Assembly (NCBI RefSeq): GCF_030382115.1
Contig: NZ_JAUDRJ010000003.1
Location: 1,277,321-1,330,355, forward strand
DNA length: 53,035 nucleotides
Reading direction: 5' to 3'
From: Nostoc sp. GT001
GTDB taxonomy: Bacteria > Cyanobacteriota > Cyanobacteriia > Cyanobacteriales > Nostocaceae
Shown here in pieces: positions 19,301-28,329 of this stretch (position 1 is its first letter; each line of letters begins with the position of its first letter). Both the position numbers and the translations under genes were made by a program. A model generated the notes under the pieces. It made no database searches. It was given only the letters and a program-made list of their open reading frames with translations, and was not told the origin of the DNA.

Positions 19301-22251
19301 TGGATACAGGAACACAGTTTGCTTCCCTGGCACTCCAGATTATTTCAAAACTCGATGCCAAAGCAAGTAAAACAGATGTTTTGATGATCTTGGGGTTATT
19401 TGTTGTACACCGCAAATCTCACATTAAAGAAACACTACCCCTGTTGCAAGAGGGTTACACCAGTGCCATAGAATTTGGGAACTTGGTACTTACTGGGTAC
19501 AATGGCCACAGTTTTTGTCTCAATTCTTTTTGGAGCAGTCAACCCCTGGCTACCTTAGAGCAGGATATTTGCGCTTACTGCCATAGTTTGACCCAATTAA
19601 ATCAATTAACAACTGCAAACTATTGCCGGATTTATTGGCAACCTGTTTTAAATCTGCTGGGTTTTGCAGAACACACCACTTTTTTGTCTGGGAAAGCCCT
19701 TGAAGAAACAGAATTTCGACCGCAGCTAGAGTCTGCCAAAGATGGATATGGATTGTATATTTTCCATTTGTATAAACTAATGCTTTGTTTCTTGTTTGGA
19801 GAAATTGAGCCAGCGAAAAATCATGCTATTGAAGTCAGGCGCTATTTTATGGCTGGTGCGGGATTAGTCACCGAACCAGTATTTTATCTTTATGATTCTC
19901 TGCTAACTCTGGCACAATTAAATCCACAGTTAGATGAAACATCAGAAGAATTGCAGGGTGTAACAGAAAATCAAACCAAGTTACAGCAATGGGCGTATCA
20001 TGCACCCATGAATTATCAACATAAGGTTGATTTGGTAGAGGCGGAAAAATGTCGAGTATTAGGACAAAAAGCCGAAGCAATTGAGTTTTACGACAAGGCG
20101 ATAACTCTAGCCAAAGCCAACGAATATACCCAAGAAGAAGCACTTGCTAACGAACTGGCAGCAAAATTCTACCTAGATTGGGGCAGACAGCGCATTGCTG
20201 GGGACTACATGATTGAAGCCTACTATGCTTATGCTCGTTGGGGTGCAAAAGCCAAAGTCGCTGACCTAGAAGCTCGCTATCCACAACTACTTAGACCTAT
20301 ATTAGAGCAAACCCGTTCTCCTCTCTCCACTCACGAAACTTTGTTCACATTGGGTAGTGTCACTTCCACCAGTTCGGCCATATCCAGTAGTAATGTTTCT
20401 GTGGCTTTAGATTTAGCTACTATTCTCAAAGCTTCTCATACTATTTCCGGTGAAATCGAACTGGAAAATCTACTTTCATCGTTGCTGACCATCGTCATCG
20501 AAAATGCGGGGGCTGATAAATGCGTGTTCATGCTCTTGCGAGACTCGCGCCTGTTAATCAAAGGGTCAATTACCACAGGTTCAAAGCCAGTTGTCTTGCA
20601 GCGTATTCCCATTGAAGATAGCCAGGACATTCCCCACAGACTGATTTACAAAGTCTTGCATGACAAGCAAACTGCTGTGCTGGTGAATGCAAGTGCCGAT
20701 CGCACCTTAGCTAATGACCCCTATATCATCCGTCAGCAGCCCAAAAGTATCTTGTGTAGCCCGATTTTGCATCAAGGGAAGTTGCTGGGCATTTTATATC
20801 TAGAAAATAATCTAGCAACGGGGGCGTTCACAAAAGATCGCGTCGAACTTCTCAACTTACTCTGCGCCCAAGCCGCAATTTCTTTGGAAAATGCCCGACT
20901 TTATGAGCGATCGCTAGAGTATTCCCAACAGCTAGAGCGATCGCTTGAGGAGTTAAGCACCGCACAGTGTGTGTTGCAATCATCCCAGCAACGACTCCAC
21001 CTATTGGTTCAGCAAACTCCACTAGCAGTCATCGAATGGGATACTAATTTCCAGGTTACTGACTGGAACCCAGCCGCAGAAAGAATCTTTGGCTACAGCA
21101 AACAAGAGGCTTTGGGTTGTGGATTCAAATTCATCATTCCTGAAATAATTCAAGCAGAAATTGAGCGAGTCAGCGTCGAAATTATATCGCAGGAGGGCGG
21201 TAATTACAGTATCAATGAAAATGTGACAAAGGATGGTCAAATTATCATTTGTGCTTGGTATAACAATCCGCTTGTAAATGCAGATGGCGAGTTAATCGGA
21301 GTTGCTTCCCTAGCAGATGATATTACAGAACAGCAAGCTGTGCTACGCGAACGCAAAGTTGCCGAAATCCAACTTCAACAAAAAGCACAAGAGCTAGAAA
21401 CTGCTTTACAAAACCTGCAACAAGCACAATTACAAATGGTGCAAACTGAGAAAATGTCTGCACTAGGCAACTTAGTTGCTGGTGTAGCTCACGAAATGAA
21501 TAATCCCCTTGGTTTTATTGCTGCTAGTCTCAAACAAGCGAAACCTACTATCGCTGATATTGTTGAACATCTCAGACTATATCAAGAAAGTTTCCCCAAT
21601 AAAAGCGATGAAATCGAAGACCACGCCGAAGAAATCGACTTGGATTATAGCTTAGAAGACTTACCAAAGATGATTGATTCTATGTCTATGGCGTGTGACA
21701 GGCTAAAGAACATCAGCACCAGTTTGAGAACTTTCTCTCGTGCCGATCAAGACTACAAAGTACCTTTCAATATCCACCAAGGCATTGATAGCACTATTCT
21801 CATTCTCAAACATCGTCTCAAGGCCAATGAACAACGTCCGGCGATTCAAGTTGTTGCCAACTACGGTAATTTACCTCAAGTAGAATGTTTCCCCGGTCAA
21901 TTAAATCAGGTATTTATGAATATTTTCGCTAATGCTATTGATGCATTAGATGAATCTAACTATGGACTCAGCTTTGAAGAAATTAAAGACAATCCTAACT
22001 GTATTACAATTACAACCTCAGTCGAAAATAATCTCGTTAAAGTTTCCATTACTGATAATGCCAAGGGGATGAGCGAAGAAGTTAAACAAAAAATATTTGA
22101 CCATTTATTTACTACGAAAGCTGTGGGTAAAGGTACAGGATTAGGGTTAGCGATCGCTCGGCAAATCGTTGAAGAAACCCACGGTGGAAAATTAAGTTTT
22201 AACTCGGTTCTGAATCAGGGTACAGAATTTACGATTGAAATTCCGGTATGA
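16396..22251 (+). CDS. HstK-type Ser/Thr kinase-ATPase-GAF-PAS-histidine kinase (array copy 1)
   Basis: A 1951-residue cytoplasmic dual kinase. Residues 1-280 are a Ser/Thr kinase: K40 (VVIKLL), catalytic loop HKDIKPSN (134-141), DFS instead of DFG (D155), YISPEQTGRMNRGIDYRTDF. A STAND/AAA-like ATPase follows with Walker A GFSGIGKT (about 334) and Walker B MFLDDLQWAD (about 460), then about 700 residues of helical repeats, a Ser/Thr-rich linker, a GAF domain (about 1350-1500), a PAS domain (about 1530-1650, WNPAAERIFGYSKQEAL) and a histidine kinase with H1699 in GVAHEMNNPLGF and ATPase boxes NAIDALDE, DNAKGM and GKGTGLGLAIA. The G1 box has Ala where copies 3 and 4 have Gly. It belongs to the HstK/Pkn44/Pkn30 family of heterocystous cyanobacteria. 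Signal and partner are unknown. Confidence 0.92.
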   Translation: MVSTLVNIPGYKVSEELYNGSRTIVYRGYRETDSLPVVIKLLKNPYPSFSELLSFRNQYTIAKNLNSPLIVQTYSLEPYQNAYALVMEDFGGISLKNYFTSVETQYISSLKEFLEIAIALCNTLDILYHERIIHKDIKPSNILINPETKQVKLIDFSIASLLPRETQTLINSNGLEGTLAYISPEQTGRMNRGIDYRTDFYSLGVTFYELLTGVLPFQSNDPMELVHCHIAKQPPSVIREEIPQVISDIVMKLMAKNAEERYQSALGLKLDLEKCLDQLQVSGEIQSFKIAQRDVCDRFIIPDKLYGRETEAETLLQAFERVSLGATEMMLVAGFSGIGKTAVVNEVHKPIVRQRGYFIKGKYDQFQRNIPFSAFVQAFRDLMGQLLTESDVQLEQWKNQILETVGENGQVIIEVIPELEKIIGEQPPAVELSGTAAQNRFNLLFQKFTQVFTSAEHPLVMFLDDLQWADSASLKLMQLLMADTGHLLIIGAYRDNEVNPAHPLMLTLSEIQKNQATINTITLTPLSQSQINQLVADTLKSTENLALPLSQLVYQKTKGNPFFATQFLKALHEENFIQFNLELGCWQCDLSKINQQALTDDVVEFMALQLEKLPLATQNILKLAACIGNQFELATLAIVSEHSEVETAANLWKALQEGLILPIGDVYKFYVGAESQAITPEKSQNVTYKFLHDRVQQAAYSLIPDDQKQTTHYQIGQLLLQQISTQARVDRIFEIVNQLNHGTVLITQPTQREELAGLNLIACRKAKTSTAYQAAREYATVGLSLLSENTWQQQYEMTLALYELAAEVAMLNGNFEAMEQLIDIVIQQARSLPEKVNVYCIRIQSHISQSKLTLAIAIAQPILQQLGITFPETPTPSDIQQEIQQIKELIGDREIADLVHLPEMTDAEKLGTLKIVNIISPAAYLTGSVLYPLLNTLSVKLSIQYGNTSTSAFGYVNYGNILCNFFQVVDTGTQFASLALQIISKLDAKASKTDVLMILGLFVVHRKSHIKETLPLLQEGYTSAIEFGNLVLTGYNGHSFCLNSFWSSQPLATLEQDICAYCHSLTQLNQLTTANYCRIYWQPVLNLLGFAEHTTFLSGKALEETEFRPQLESAKDGYGLYIFHLYKLMLCFLFGEIEPAKNHAIEVRRYFMAGAGLVTEPVFYLYDSLLTLAQLNPQLDETSEELQGVTENQTKLQQWAYHAPMNYQHKVDLVEAEKCRVLGQKAEAIEFYDKAITLAKANEYTQEEALANELAAKFYLDWGRQRIAGDYMIEAYYAYARWGAKAKVADLEARYPQLLRPILEQTRSPLSTHETLFTLGSVTSTSSAISSSNVSVALDLATILKASHTISGEIELENLLSSLLTIVIENAGADKCVFMLLRDSRLLIKGSITTGSKPVVLQRIPIEDSQDIPHRLIYKVLHDKQTAVLVNASADRTLANDPYIIRQQPKSILCSPILHQGKLLGILYLENNLATGAFTKDRVELLNLLCAQAAISLENARLYERSLEYSQQLERSLEELSTAQCVLQSSQQRLHLLVQQTPLAVIEWDTNFQVTDWNPAAERIFGYSKQEALGCGFKFIIPEIIQAEIERVSVEIISQEGGNYSINENVTKDGQIIICAWYNNPLVNADGELIGVASLADDITEQQAVLRERKVAEIQLQQKAQELETALQNLQQAQLQMVQTEKMSALGNLVAGVAHEMNNPLGFIAASLKQAKPTIADIVEHLRLYQESFPNKSDEIEDHAEEIDLDYSLEDLPKMIDSMSMACDRLKNISTSLRTFSRADQDYKVPFNIHQGIDSTILILKHRLKANEQRPAIQVVANYGNLPQVECFPGQLNQVFMNIFANAIDALDESNYGLSFEEIKDNPNCITITTSVENNLVKVSITDNAKGMSEEVKQKIFDHLFTTKAVGKGTGLGLAIARQIVEETHGGKLSFNSVLNQGTEFTIEIPV

Positions 22252-22257
22252 ATCTCG

Positions 22258-22360
22258 GATACTCCTTGTTCGCGCCGCGTCTCGTAGAGAAGGAATGGGA
22301 TTAGCGCCGATTTTCTTTGACTCTAAATCCTGAAAATTTCAAGTCGTGGAGCGACGGGTT
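22258..22360. repeat. Small dispersed repeats between array kinases 1 and 2
   Basis: The 158-base gap between copies 1 and 2 is about 80 bases longer than the gaps between copies 2-3 and 3-4. The extra part holds palindrome-type pieces common in Nostoc spacers: CGCGCCGCGTCTCGTAGAGA (about 22270-22289) and GTGGAGCGACGGGTTCGC (about 22346-22363). This fits insertion of mobile small repeats after the duplication. Confidence 0.6.
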
Positions 22361-22365
22361 CGCTT

Positions 22366-22409
22366 TATATCTGGGAACACTATATCTGGAGTCTTAAAGA
22401 TTTAGCAGT
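22366..22409 (+). promoter_or_regulatory. Conserved leader upstream of array kinase 2
   Basis: TATATCTGGGAACAC followed directly by TATATCTGGAG: a 15-base-period direct repeat of TATATCTGG, then AAAGATTTAGCAGT before the ATG, the same last bases as before copy 1. No Shine-Dalgarno sequence is visible. Confidence 0.6.
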
Positions 22410-25400
22410 ATGGTTAGTACGAGAGTCAATATTCCCGGATATAAGGTTAGCGAAGAACTCTACAATGGTTCTAGAACCATCGTTTATCGAGGTTATCGAG
22501 AGACTGACTCATTACCCGTAGTGATTAAGTTGCTGAAAAATCCTTATCCGAGTTTCAGCGAACTTTTGTCGTTTCGTAATCAGTACACCATAGCGAAAAA
22601 TCTCAACTCACCTCTGATCGTCCAAACCTATAACCTAGAACCGTATCAAAATACTTATGCCTTGGTAATGGAAGATTTTGGGGGGATTTCTCTCAAGGAT
22701 TGGGGATTAAGGAGTGGGCTTGCCGTGAGCGTAGCCGAATGGGAGTGGAAAATTGGGCGAAACCTAGAATCTTTGATGGAGTTTTTAGAAATAGCGATCG
22801 CACTGTGCAACACCTTAGATATATTGTATCGCGATCGGATTATTCATAAAGATATCAAACCCGCCAATATTTTAATTAATCCAGAAACCAAACAAGTTAA
22901 ATTAATTGACTTTAGTATTGCATCCCTACTACCACGGGAAACTCAAACACTGATGAATCCCAATGTTTTGGAAGGGACACTTGGTTATATTTCTCCCGAA
23001 CAAACAGGAAGAATGAATCGGGGGATTGACTACCGGACTGATTTCTATTCTTTAGGTGTCACTTTTTATGAACTACTTACGGGTGAGTTACCCTTCCATT
23101 CAAACGACCCGATGGAGTTGGTACATTGTCATCTAGCAAAACTTCCACCAATTTTAGGCGATAGAAAAGAGATTCCCCAAGTTCTCTGTGACATCGTAAT
23201 AAAATTGATGGCAAAAAATGCTGAAGACCGCTATCAAAGTGCATTGGGACTGAAATTTGATTTAGAAACTTGTTTATCTCAACTCCAAGAAACTGGTGAA
23301 ATTAAGCATTTCCCAATTGCTCAACGGGATCTGTGCGATCGCTTTATTATCCCTGATAAACTTTATGGACGAGAAACAGAAGTAGAAACTCTCCTGCAAG
23401 CATTTGAGCGCGTTAGTACAGGTGCGACAGAAATGATGCTGGTGGCTGGTTTTTCGGGTATTGGTAAAACCGTTGTAGTTAACGAAGTTCATAAACCAAT
23501 CGTCAAAAAACGCGGTTATTTTATCAAAGGGAAATATGACCAATTTCAACGAAATATTCCCTTTAGTGCTTTTGTACAAGCCTTCCGCGATTTAATGGGG
23601 CAATTATTAACCGAAAGCGATGCTCAAATCCAGCAATTTAAAACCAATATTTTAGCGGCTGTAGGTGATAATGGACAGGTAATTATTGATGTCATTCCCG
23701 AATTAGAAAGAATTATTGGTCAACAACCACCTGCTACAGAATTATCAGGAACTGCTGCCCAAAATCGGTTTAACTTATTATTTCAGAAATTTACCCAAGT
23801 CTTTACTAGTGAGAAACATCCATTAGTGATGTTTTTAGATGATTTGCAATGGGCAGATTCAGCATCGTTGATGTTAATACAGTTATTAATGGCTGATACG
23901 AAACATCTTTTTTTAATCGGTGCTTATCGTGATAACGAAGTCAATTCAGCACATCCATTAATGTTGACTTTGAATGATATCCAACAAACAGCAGCCACAA
24001 TTAATACGATTACTTTAGCGTCTTTGAGTCAATCGCAAGTGAATCAGTTAGTTGCTGATACACTTAAATGTACAAAAGATTCGGCATTACCTGTTTCTCA
24101 ATTGGTATTTCAGAAAACTCAAGGTAATCCGTTTTTTGGCATCCAGTTTCTCAAAGCATTACACCAAGATGGATTAATTGAATTTAACTTTGAATCAGGG
24201 TATTGGCAATGTGATATCACCAAAATAAATCAGCAAGCGGTGACAGATGATGTTGTTAAATTCATGGTATTTCAATTACAGAAACTATCTCCATCAACTC
24301 AAAATGTATTGCAGTTAGCTGCTTGCATTGGCAATCAATTTGATTTAGCAACCTTGGCGATTGTTTGGGAGTCATCAGAAATTGAAACAGCTGCGAGTTT
24401 ATGGAAAGCTTTACAAGAAGGGTTGATTTTACCAATTAGTGATGTTTATAAATTTTATCAGGGAGAAAATCACGATCGATTGGCGCTGTCAACAGGGAAT
24501 ACCAATAAACAATTAGCCAAATATAGATTTTTACATGACAGAGTACAACAAGCTGCCTATTCTCTAATTCCTGATAACCAGAAACAAGCAACTCATCTCA
24601 AAATTGGTCAATTACTTCTAGAAAATTCCTCTCAAATAGAACAAGAAGAAAAACTGTTTGATATTGTTGGGCATTTGAATTTAGGGCAAGAGTTGATCGC
24701 CCAACCGCACCAGCGAGAAGCCTTGGCTCGACTTAACTTAGCAGCAGGAGGTAAAGCTAAAAACTCTACTGCTTATGCTGCTGCCAGAGCCTATTTACAA
24801 ACTGGGATTGAGCTACTTACAATCAACTGCTGGCAAGATCAATATGAATTGACTTTGAGTCTCTATGTTGCCGCCGCCGAAGCCGCCTACTTAAATGCTG
24901 ACTTTGATGGCATGGAACAAACAGCAGTACAGGTGTTGCAATCAGCCCAGACGATTTTAGACAAAGTTAAAATTTACGAAATTCAAATTGCTGCCCAGAC
25001 AGCCCAGAGCAGACTATTAGAAGCGATCGCAGTTGGCAGAGATGCTTTAAAGCAATTGGGAGTTGAGCTACCCATCGAGCCAAACAATGCTGAGATTGGT
25101 AAAGCTTTACAAGTCCTTGCTAGTCAACTTGCAGGCAAACGAATTGAGGAACTAGCTGACTTACCAGTGATGACAGATCCCCAAGCACAGGCAGCCATGC
25201 AACTGTTAGGAATGTTGTTTGCACCCGTTTTTCAGGGAATGCCGGGTTTATTGCCTCTGATTAGCTGCACAATGGTGACTCTATCGCTTCAGTTTGGGAA
25301 TACGCCCGCCTCAACTGTGGGGTATGGGCTGCACGGAATGGTGCTGTGTGCCTTTTTGGGAGAGGTTGAAGGGGGCTACGGTTTTGGGCAATTGGCATTG

Positions 25401-28253
25401 AATTTGCTAGATCGGTTTAATGTGCGGGAATTCAAATCCACGATTTCCATGTTGTTTGGTGGCTTTATTCAGCATCACCAAGAAACTCTCTCAGCAACGA
25501 TACCGTTGCTGAAAGCTGGTTTTACCTCTGGTATGGAAACTGGCGATTTTTTACACGCTGGCTATAACGTATGTTGTTACAGCTATGCGGTCTTTTGGAG
25601 TGGCTCTGAACTTAGCAATTTGGAATTAGATATCGCAAGTTACAACGCCGCCTTAACTCAGGCGAAGCAACATTCTGCCCAGACTTATGTAAGTATTATG
25701 CGGCAGGCGGCACAGAACTTTAGGGAAACCCAAATTCAGCCCGATTGTTTGAGCGGCAGTATCTACGATGAAACGGTGATGATTCCTAAACATCATCAGG
25801 CTAATGAACTCACGGTGATGGCTGAGTTGTATATCTACAAACTGTTGCTTGCCTATTCTTTTGGTGATTACAAAGCTGCGATCGCTTACATTGAGGAAGG
25901 GAAAAAGTATTTACTTGCCGTATCAGGATTGATTTTTGTTCCGATTTCCCATTTTTATGCAGCCCTGACGCACCTAGCTCTATTTTCCACCCATCCAGAA
26001 ATTGAACTTTCCCTAATTCTCGCCCAGGTAGAAATCCATCAAACCACTCTCCACCATTGTGCGCAAAATGCTCCCACAAATCATCTGCATAAATGGCATT
26101 TAGTTGAGGCTGAGAAACAACGAGTGTTGGGCAATAAAGCAGAAGCACTGGAAAATTACGATCGCGCCATAACTCTAGCTAAAGCCAACGGCTACATCCA
26201 AGAAGAAGCACTTAGCAATGAATTAGTAGCCAAATTTTATTTCGATTGGGGTAAAGAAAGAGTTGCCCAAGAATATATGCAAGAAGCATACTACTGTTAC
26301 GCTCGTTGGGGCGCAAAAGCCAAAATAGAAGACTTAGAAAAACGCTATCCCCAACTACTGCAATCCATTCTGCAACAGCAACGAATCAACTTCAATACCC
26401 TAGAAACTATTAGCTTTCGTAGCACTTCCTCATCTACTTGCACTTCTACCACTGGCAGCACTAGTATTTCCCAGACATTAGATTTTACCTCTGTCCTCAA
26501 AGCTGCTCAAACTATCTCCAGTTCTCTGGAATTAGATCAACTCATTGCCAGCTTGACCCACATTATCCTAGAAAACTCTGGCGCCAAGAAAGCTGTACTC
26601 ATTCTTCCCCAAGATGATACTTGGCAAGTTAGGGCAATTACCTCGATCAATCATGACCAAATACAAACCATTCTGGAACCACAATCACTCGCCGATTGTC
26701 AAGAGATTCCTGCAAAAATTATCAATTACGTCAAAAATACTCAACAAACAGTTGTTATAGACAATTGCAAAACAGATACCATTGGGTTGATTGGGGAATA
26801 TATGCACCGAATACAACCCCAGAGTGTATTATGTACCCCGATTCTTAATCAAGGGCGTTTAGTAGGGATTCTTTACCTAGAAAATCAACTGACTCAAGGG
26901 GTATTTACTAGCGATCGCCTTTCTCTTGTAAATTTCCTCTGCACTCAAGCCGCAATTTCTTTAGAAAATGCCCAGTTATATAATCATCTCCAGGAGCGAG
27001 AAAAGTTCCTCAATAGTATTTACGAAGGTGTTGGCTGTCTGATATTTGTGACTGATATCCGTGATGATGGTAGGTTTGAGTACACAGGATGGAGTAAATC
27101 TTGCGAATTAGCGGTTGGTATACCTGCTTCTCAAGTGCTGGGTAAAACTCCGCAAGAAGTAATGGCTGCTGACGAAGGTGCAGCAGTCGAGCAAAAATAT
27201 TTGCATTGTTTTCAGACCGGAATACCCATCACCTATGAAGAATGTCTAACATTTAATGACCAGAAAACTTGGTGGTTAACCACACTCAGTCCATTAAAAG
27301 ATGAGACAGGCAAAGTTTATCGCATAGTTGGAACAACTATTAATATTAGCGATCGCAAACAAGCTGAATCAGCAGTTACAGAAAAATCTCAAGCACTCGG
27401 AACAGCCTTAGAAGATTTACAGCAAGCCCAATTACAAATTGTTCAAAGTGAGAAAATGTCTGCACTGGGTAATTTAGTTGCTGGCGTAGCCCATGAAATG
27501 AATAATCCTTTGGGATTTATTTCTGCAAGTCTCAAACAAACTAAACCCACTATCGCTGATCTTGTGCAACACTTGAAACTTTATCAAGAAAGTTTCCCTA
27601 ATCCGGGTACTGAAATTATTGATCATGCAGAAGAAATTGACTTAGATTATAGCTTAGAAGATTTACCCAAGGCAATTGATTCAATGGTGATGGCGTGCGA
27701 TCGCCTGAAAAATATCAGCACTAGTTTAAGAACTTTCTCCCGCGCTGATAAAGATTACAAAGTGCCATTTAAAATTCATGAAGGGATTGAAAGTACAATT
27801 TTAATTCTCAAACATCGCCTCAAAGCCAATGAACAACGTCCAGCAATTGAAGTAATAACCGATTATGGCAATTTGCCTGAAGTTGAATGTTTTCCTGGAC
27901 AACTAAACCAGGTGTTTATGAATATCCTAGCTAATGCCATTGATGCCTTAGATGAGTCGAATACTGGGCGGAATTTTGCAGAGATCCAAGAAAATCCTAA
28001 CAAGATTACAATTCAAACCTCATTGAAAGATAATCAAGTGAAAATAACGATTGCTGATAATGCTAATGGCATGAATGAAGCAGTCAAACACAAGATATTT
28101 GACCATTTGTTTACGACGAAATCTGTGGGAAAAGGAACGGGTTTAGGATTAGCGATCGCCCGACAAATCGTCGAATCAACCCACGGCGGCAAATTGAGTT
28201 GCAATTCTGTTATCGGTGAAGGTACAGAATTTATCATTGAAATTGCAATGTAA
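22410..28253 (+). CDS. HstK-type Ser/Thr kinase-ATPase-GAF-PAS-histidine kinase (array copy 2)
   Basis: A 1947-residue paralogue with the same plan: Ser/Thr kinase with catalytic loop HKDIKPAN (about 146-153) and DFS, Walker A GFSGIGKT (about 346), helical repeats, GAF (about 1370-1517), PAS (about 1530-1650) and histidine kinase with H1695. Its first 100 residues are almost identical to copy 1, but the GAF is much more diverged (VLILPQDDTWQVRAITSI) and the PAS is a different type (FLNSIYEGVGCLIFVTDI; WLTTLSPLKDETGKVYRIVG). The kinase domain has 15 extra residues (about 99-113) after the hinge, caused by an in-frame small repeat. The G1 box is DNANGM. The frame is intact despite the insertion. 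Confidence 0.92.
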   Translation: MVSTRVNIPGYKVSEELYNGSRTIVYRGYRETDSLPVVIKLLKNPYPSFSELLSFRNQYTIAKNLNSPLIVQTYNLEPYQNTYALVMEDFGGISLKDWGLRSGLAVSVAEWEWKIGRNLESLMEFLEIAIALCNTLDILYRDRIIHKDIKPANILINPETKQVKLIDFSIASLLPRETQTLMNPNVLEGTLGYISPEQTGRMNRGIDYRTDFYSLGVTFYELLTGELPFHSNDPMELVHCHLAKLPPILGDRKEIPQVLCDIVIKLMAKNAEDRYQSALGLKFDLETCLSQLQETGEIKHFPIAQRDLCDRFIIPDKLYGRETEVETLLQAFERVSTGATEMMLVAGFSGIGKTVVVNEVHKPIVKKRGYFIKGKYDQFQRNIPFSAFVQAFRDLMGQLLTESDAQIQQFKTNILAAVGDNGQVIIDVIPELERIIGQQPPATELSGTAAQNRFNLLFQKFTQVFTSEKHPLVMFLDDLQWADSASLMLIQLLMADTKHLFLIGAYRDNEVNSAHPLMLTLNDIQQTAATINTITLASLSQSQVNQLVADTLKCTKDSALPVSQLVFQKTQGNPFFGIQFLKALHQDGLIEFNFESGYWQCDITKINQQAVTDDVVKFMVFQLQKLSPSTQNVLQLAACIGNQFDLATLAIVWESSEIETAASLWKALQEGLILPISDVYKFYQGENHDRLALSTGNTNKQLAKYRFLHDRVQQAAYSLIPDNQKQATHLKIGQLLLENSSQIEQEEKLFDIVGHLNLGQELIAQPHQREALARLNLAAGGKAKNSTAYAAARAYLQTGIELLTINCWQDQYELTLSLYVAAAEAAYLNADFDGMEQTAVQVLQSAQTILDKVKIYEIQIAAQTAQSRLLEAIAVGRDALKQLGVELPIEPNNAEIGKALQVLASQLAGKRIEELADLPVMTDPQAQAAMQLLGMLFAPVFQGMPGLLPLISCTMVTLSLQFGNTPASTVGYGLHGMVLCAFLGEVEGGYGFGQLALNLLDRFNVREFKSTISMLFGGFIQHHQETLSATIPLLKAGFTSGMETGDFLHAGYNVCCYSYAVFWSGSELSNLELDIASYNAALTQAKQHSAQTYVSIMRQAAQNFRETQIQPDCLSGSIYDETVMIPKHHQANELTVMAELYIYKLLLAYSFGDYKAAIAYIEEGKKYLLAVSGLIFVPISHFYAALTHLALFSTHPEIELSLILAQVEIHQTTLHHCAQNAPTNHLHKWHLVEAEKQRVLGNKAEALENYDRAITLAKANGYIQEEALSNELVAKFYFDWGKERVAQEYMQEAYYCYARWGAKAKIEDLEKRYPQLLQSILQQQRINFNTLETISFRSTSSSTCTSTTGSTSISQTLDFTSVLKAAQTISSSLELDQLIASLTHIILENSGAKKAVLILPQDDTWQVRAITSINHDQIQTILEPQSLADCQEIPAKIINYVKNTQQTVVIDNCKTDTIGLIGEYMHRIQPQSVLCTPILNQGRLVGILYLENQLTQGVFTSDRLSLVNFLCTQAAISLENAQLYNHLQEREKFLNSIYEGVGCLIFVTDIRDDGRFEYTGWSKSCELAVGIPASQVLGKTPQEVMAADEGAAVEQKYLHCFQTGIPITYEECLTFNDQKTWWLTTLSPLKDETGKVYRIVGTTINISDRKQAESAVTEKSQALGTALEDLQQAQLQIVQSEKMSALGNLVAGVAHEMNNPLGFISASLKQTKPTIADLVQHLKLYQESFPNPGTEIIDHAEEIDLDYSLEDLPKAIDSMVMACDRLKNISTSLRTFSRADKDYKVPFKIHEGIESTILILKHRLKANEQRPAIEVITDYGNLPEVECFPGQLNQVFMNILANAIDALDESNTGRNFAEIQENPNKITIQTSLKDNQVKITIADNANGMNEAVKHKIFDHLFTTKSVGKGTGLGLAIARQIVESTHGGKLSCNSVIGEGTEFIIEIAM
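22711..22748 (+). repeat. Small dispersed repeat inserted in frame in array kinase 2
   Basis: GCTTGCCGTGAGCGTAGCCG, a sequence type common between Nostoc genes, sits inside the kinase-domain coding region and is bracketed by the direct repeat GGAGTGG (22711-22717 and 22742-22748). Copies 1, 3 and 4 lack it. About 45 bases are extra relative to copies 3 and 4, so the frame is kept and SGLAVSVAEW is added. Confidence 0.75.
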
Positions 28254-28282
28254 ATCTTTGGTGTTGTTTATCAACCACTTAA

Positions 28283-28329
28283 TATATCTGGGAACACTAT
28301 ATCTATAAATCGTCACTCCTTGAGCAGTT
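28283..28329 (+). promoter_or_regulatory. Conserved leader upstream of array kinase 3
   Basis: TATATCTGGGAACACTATAT then CTATAAATCGTCACTCCTTG before the ATG. It matches the leader of copy 4 almost base for base and starts 29 bases after the stop of copy 2. Confidence 0.6.
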
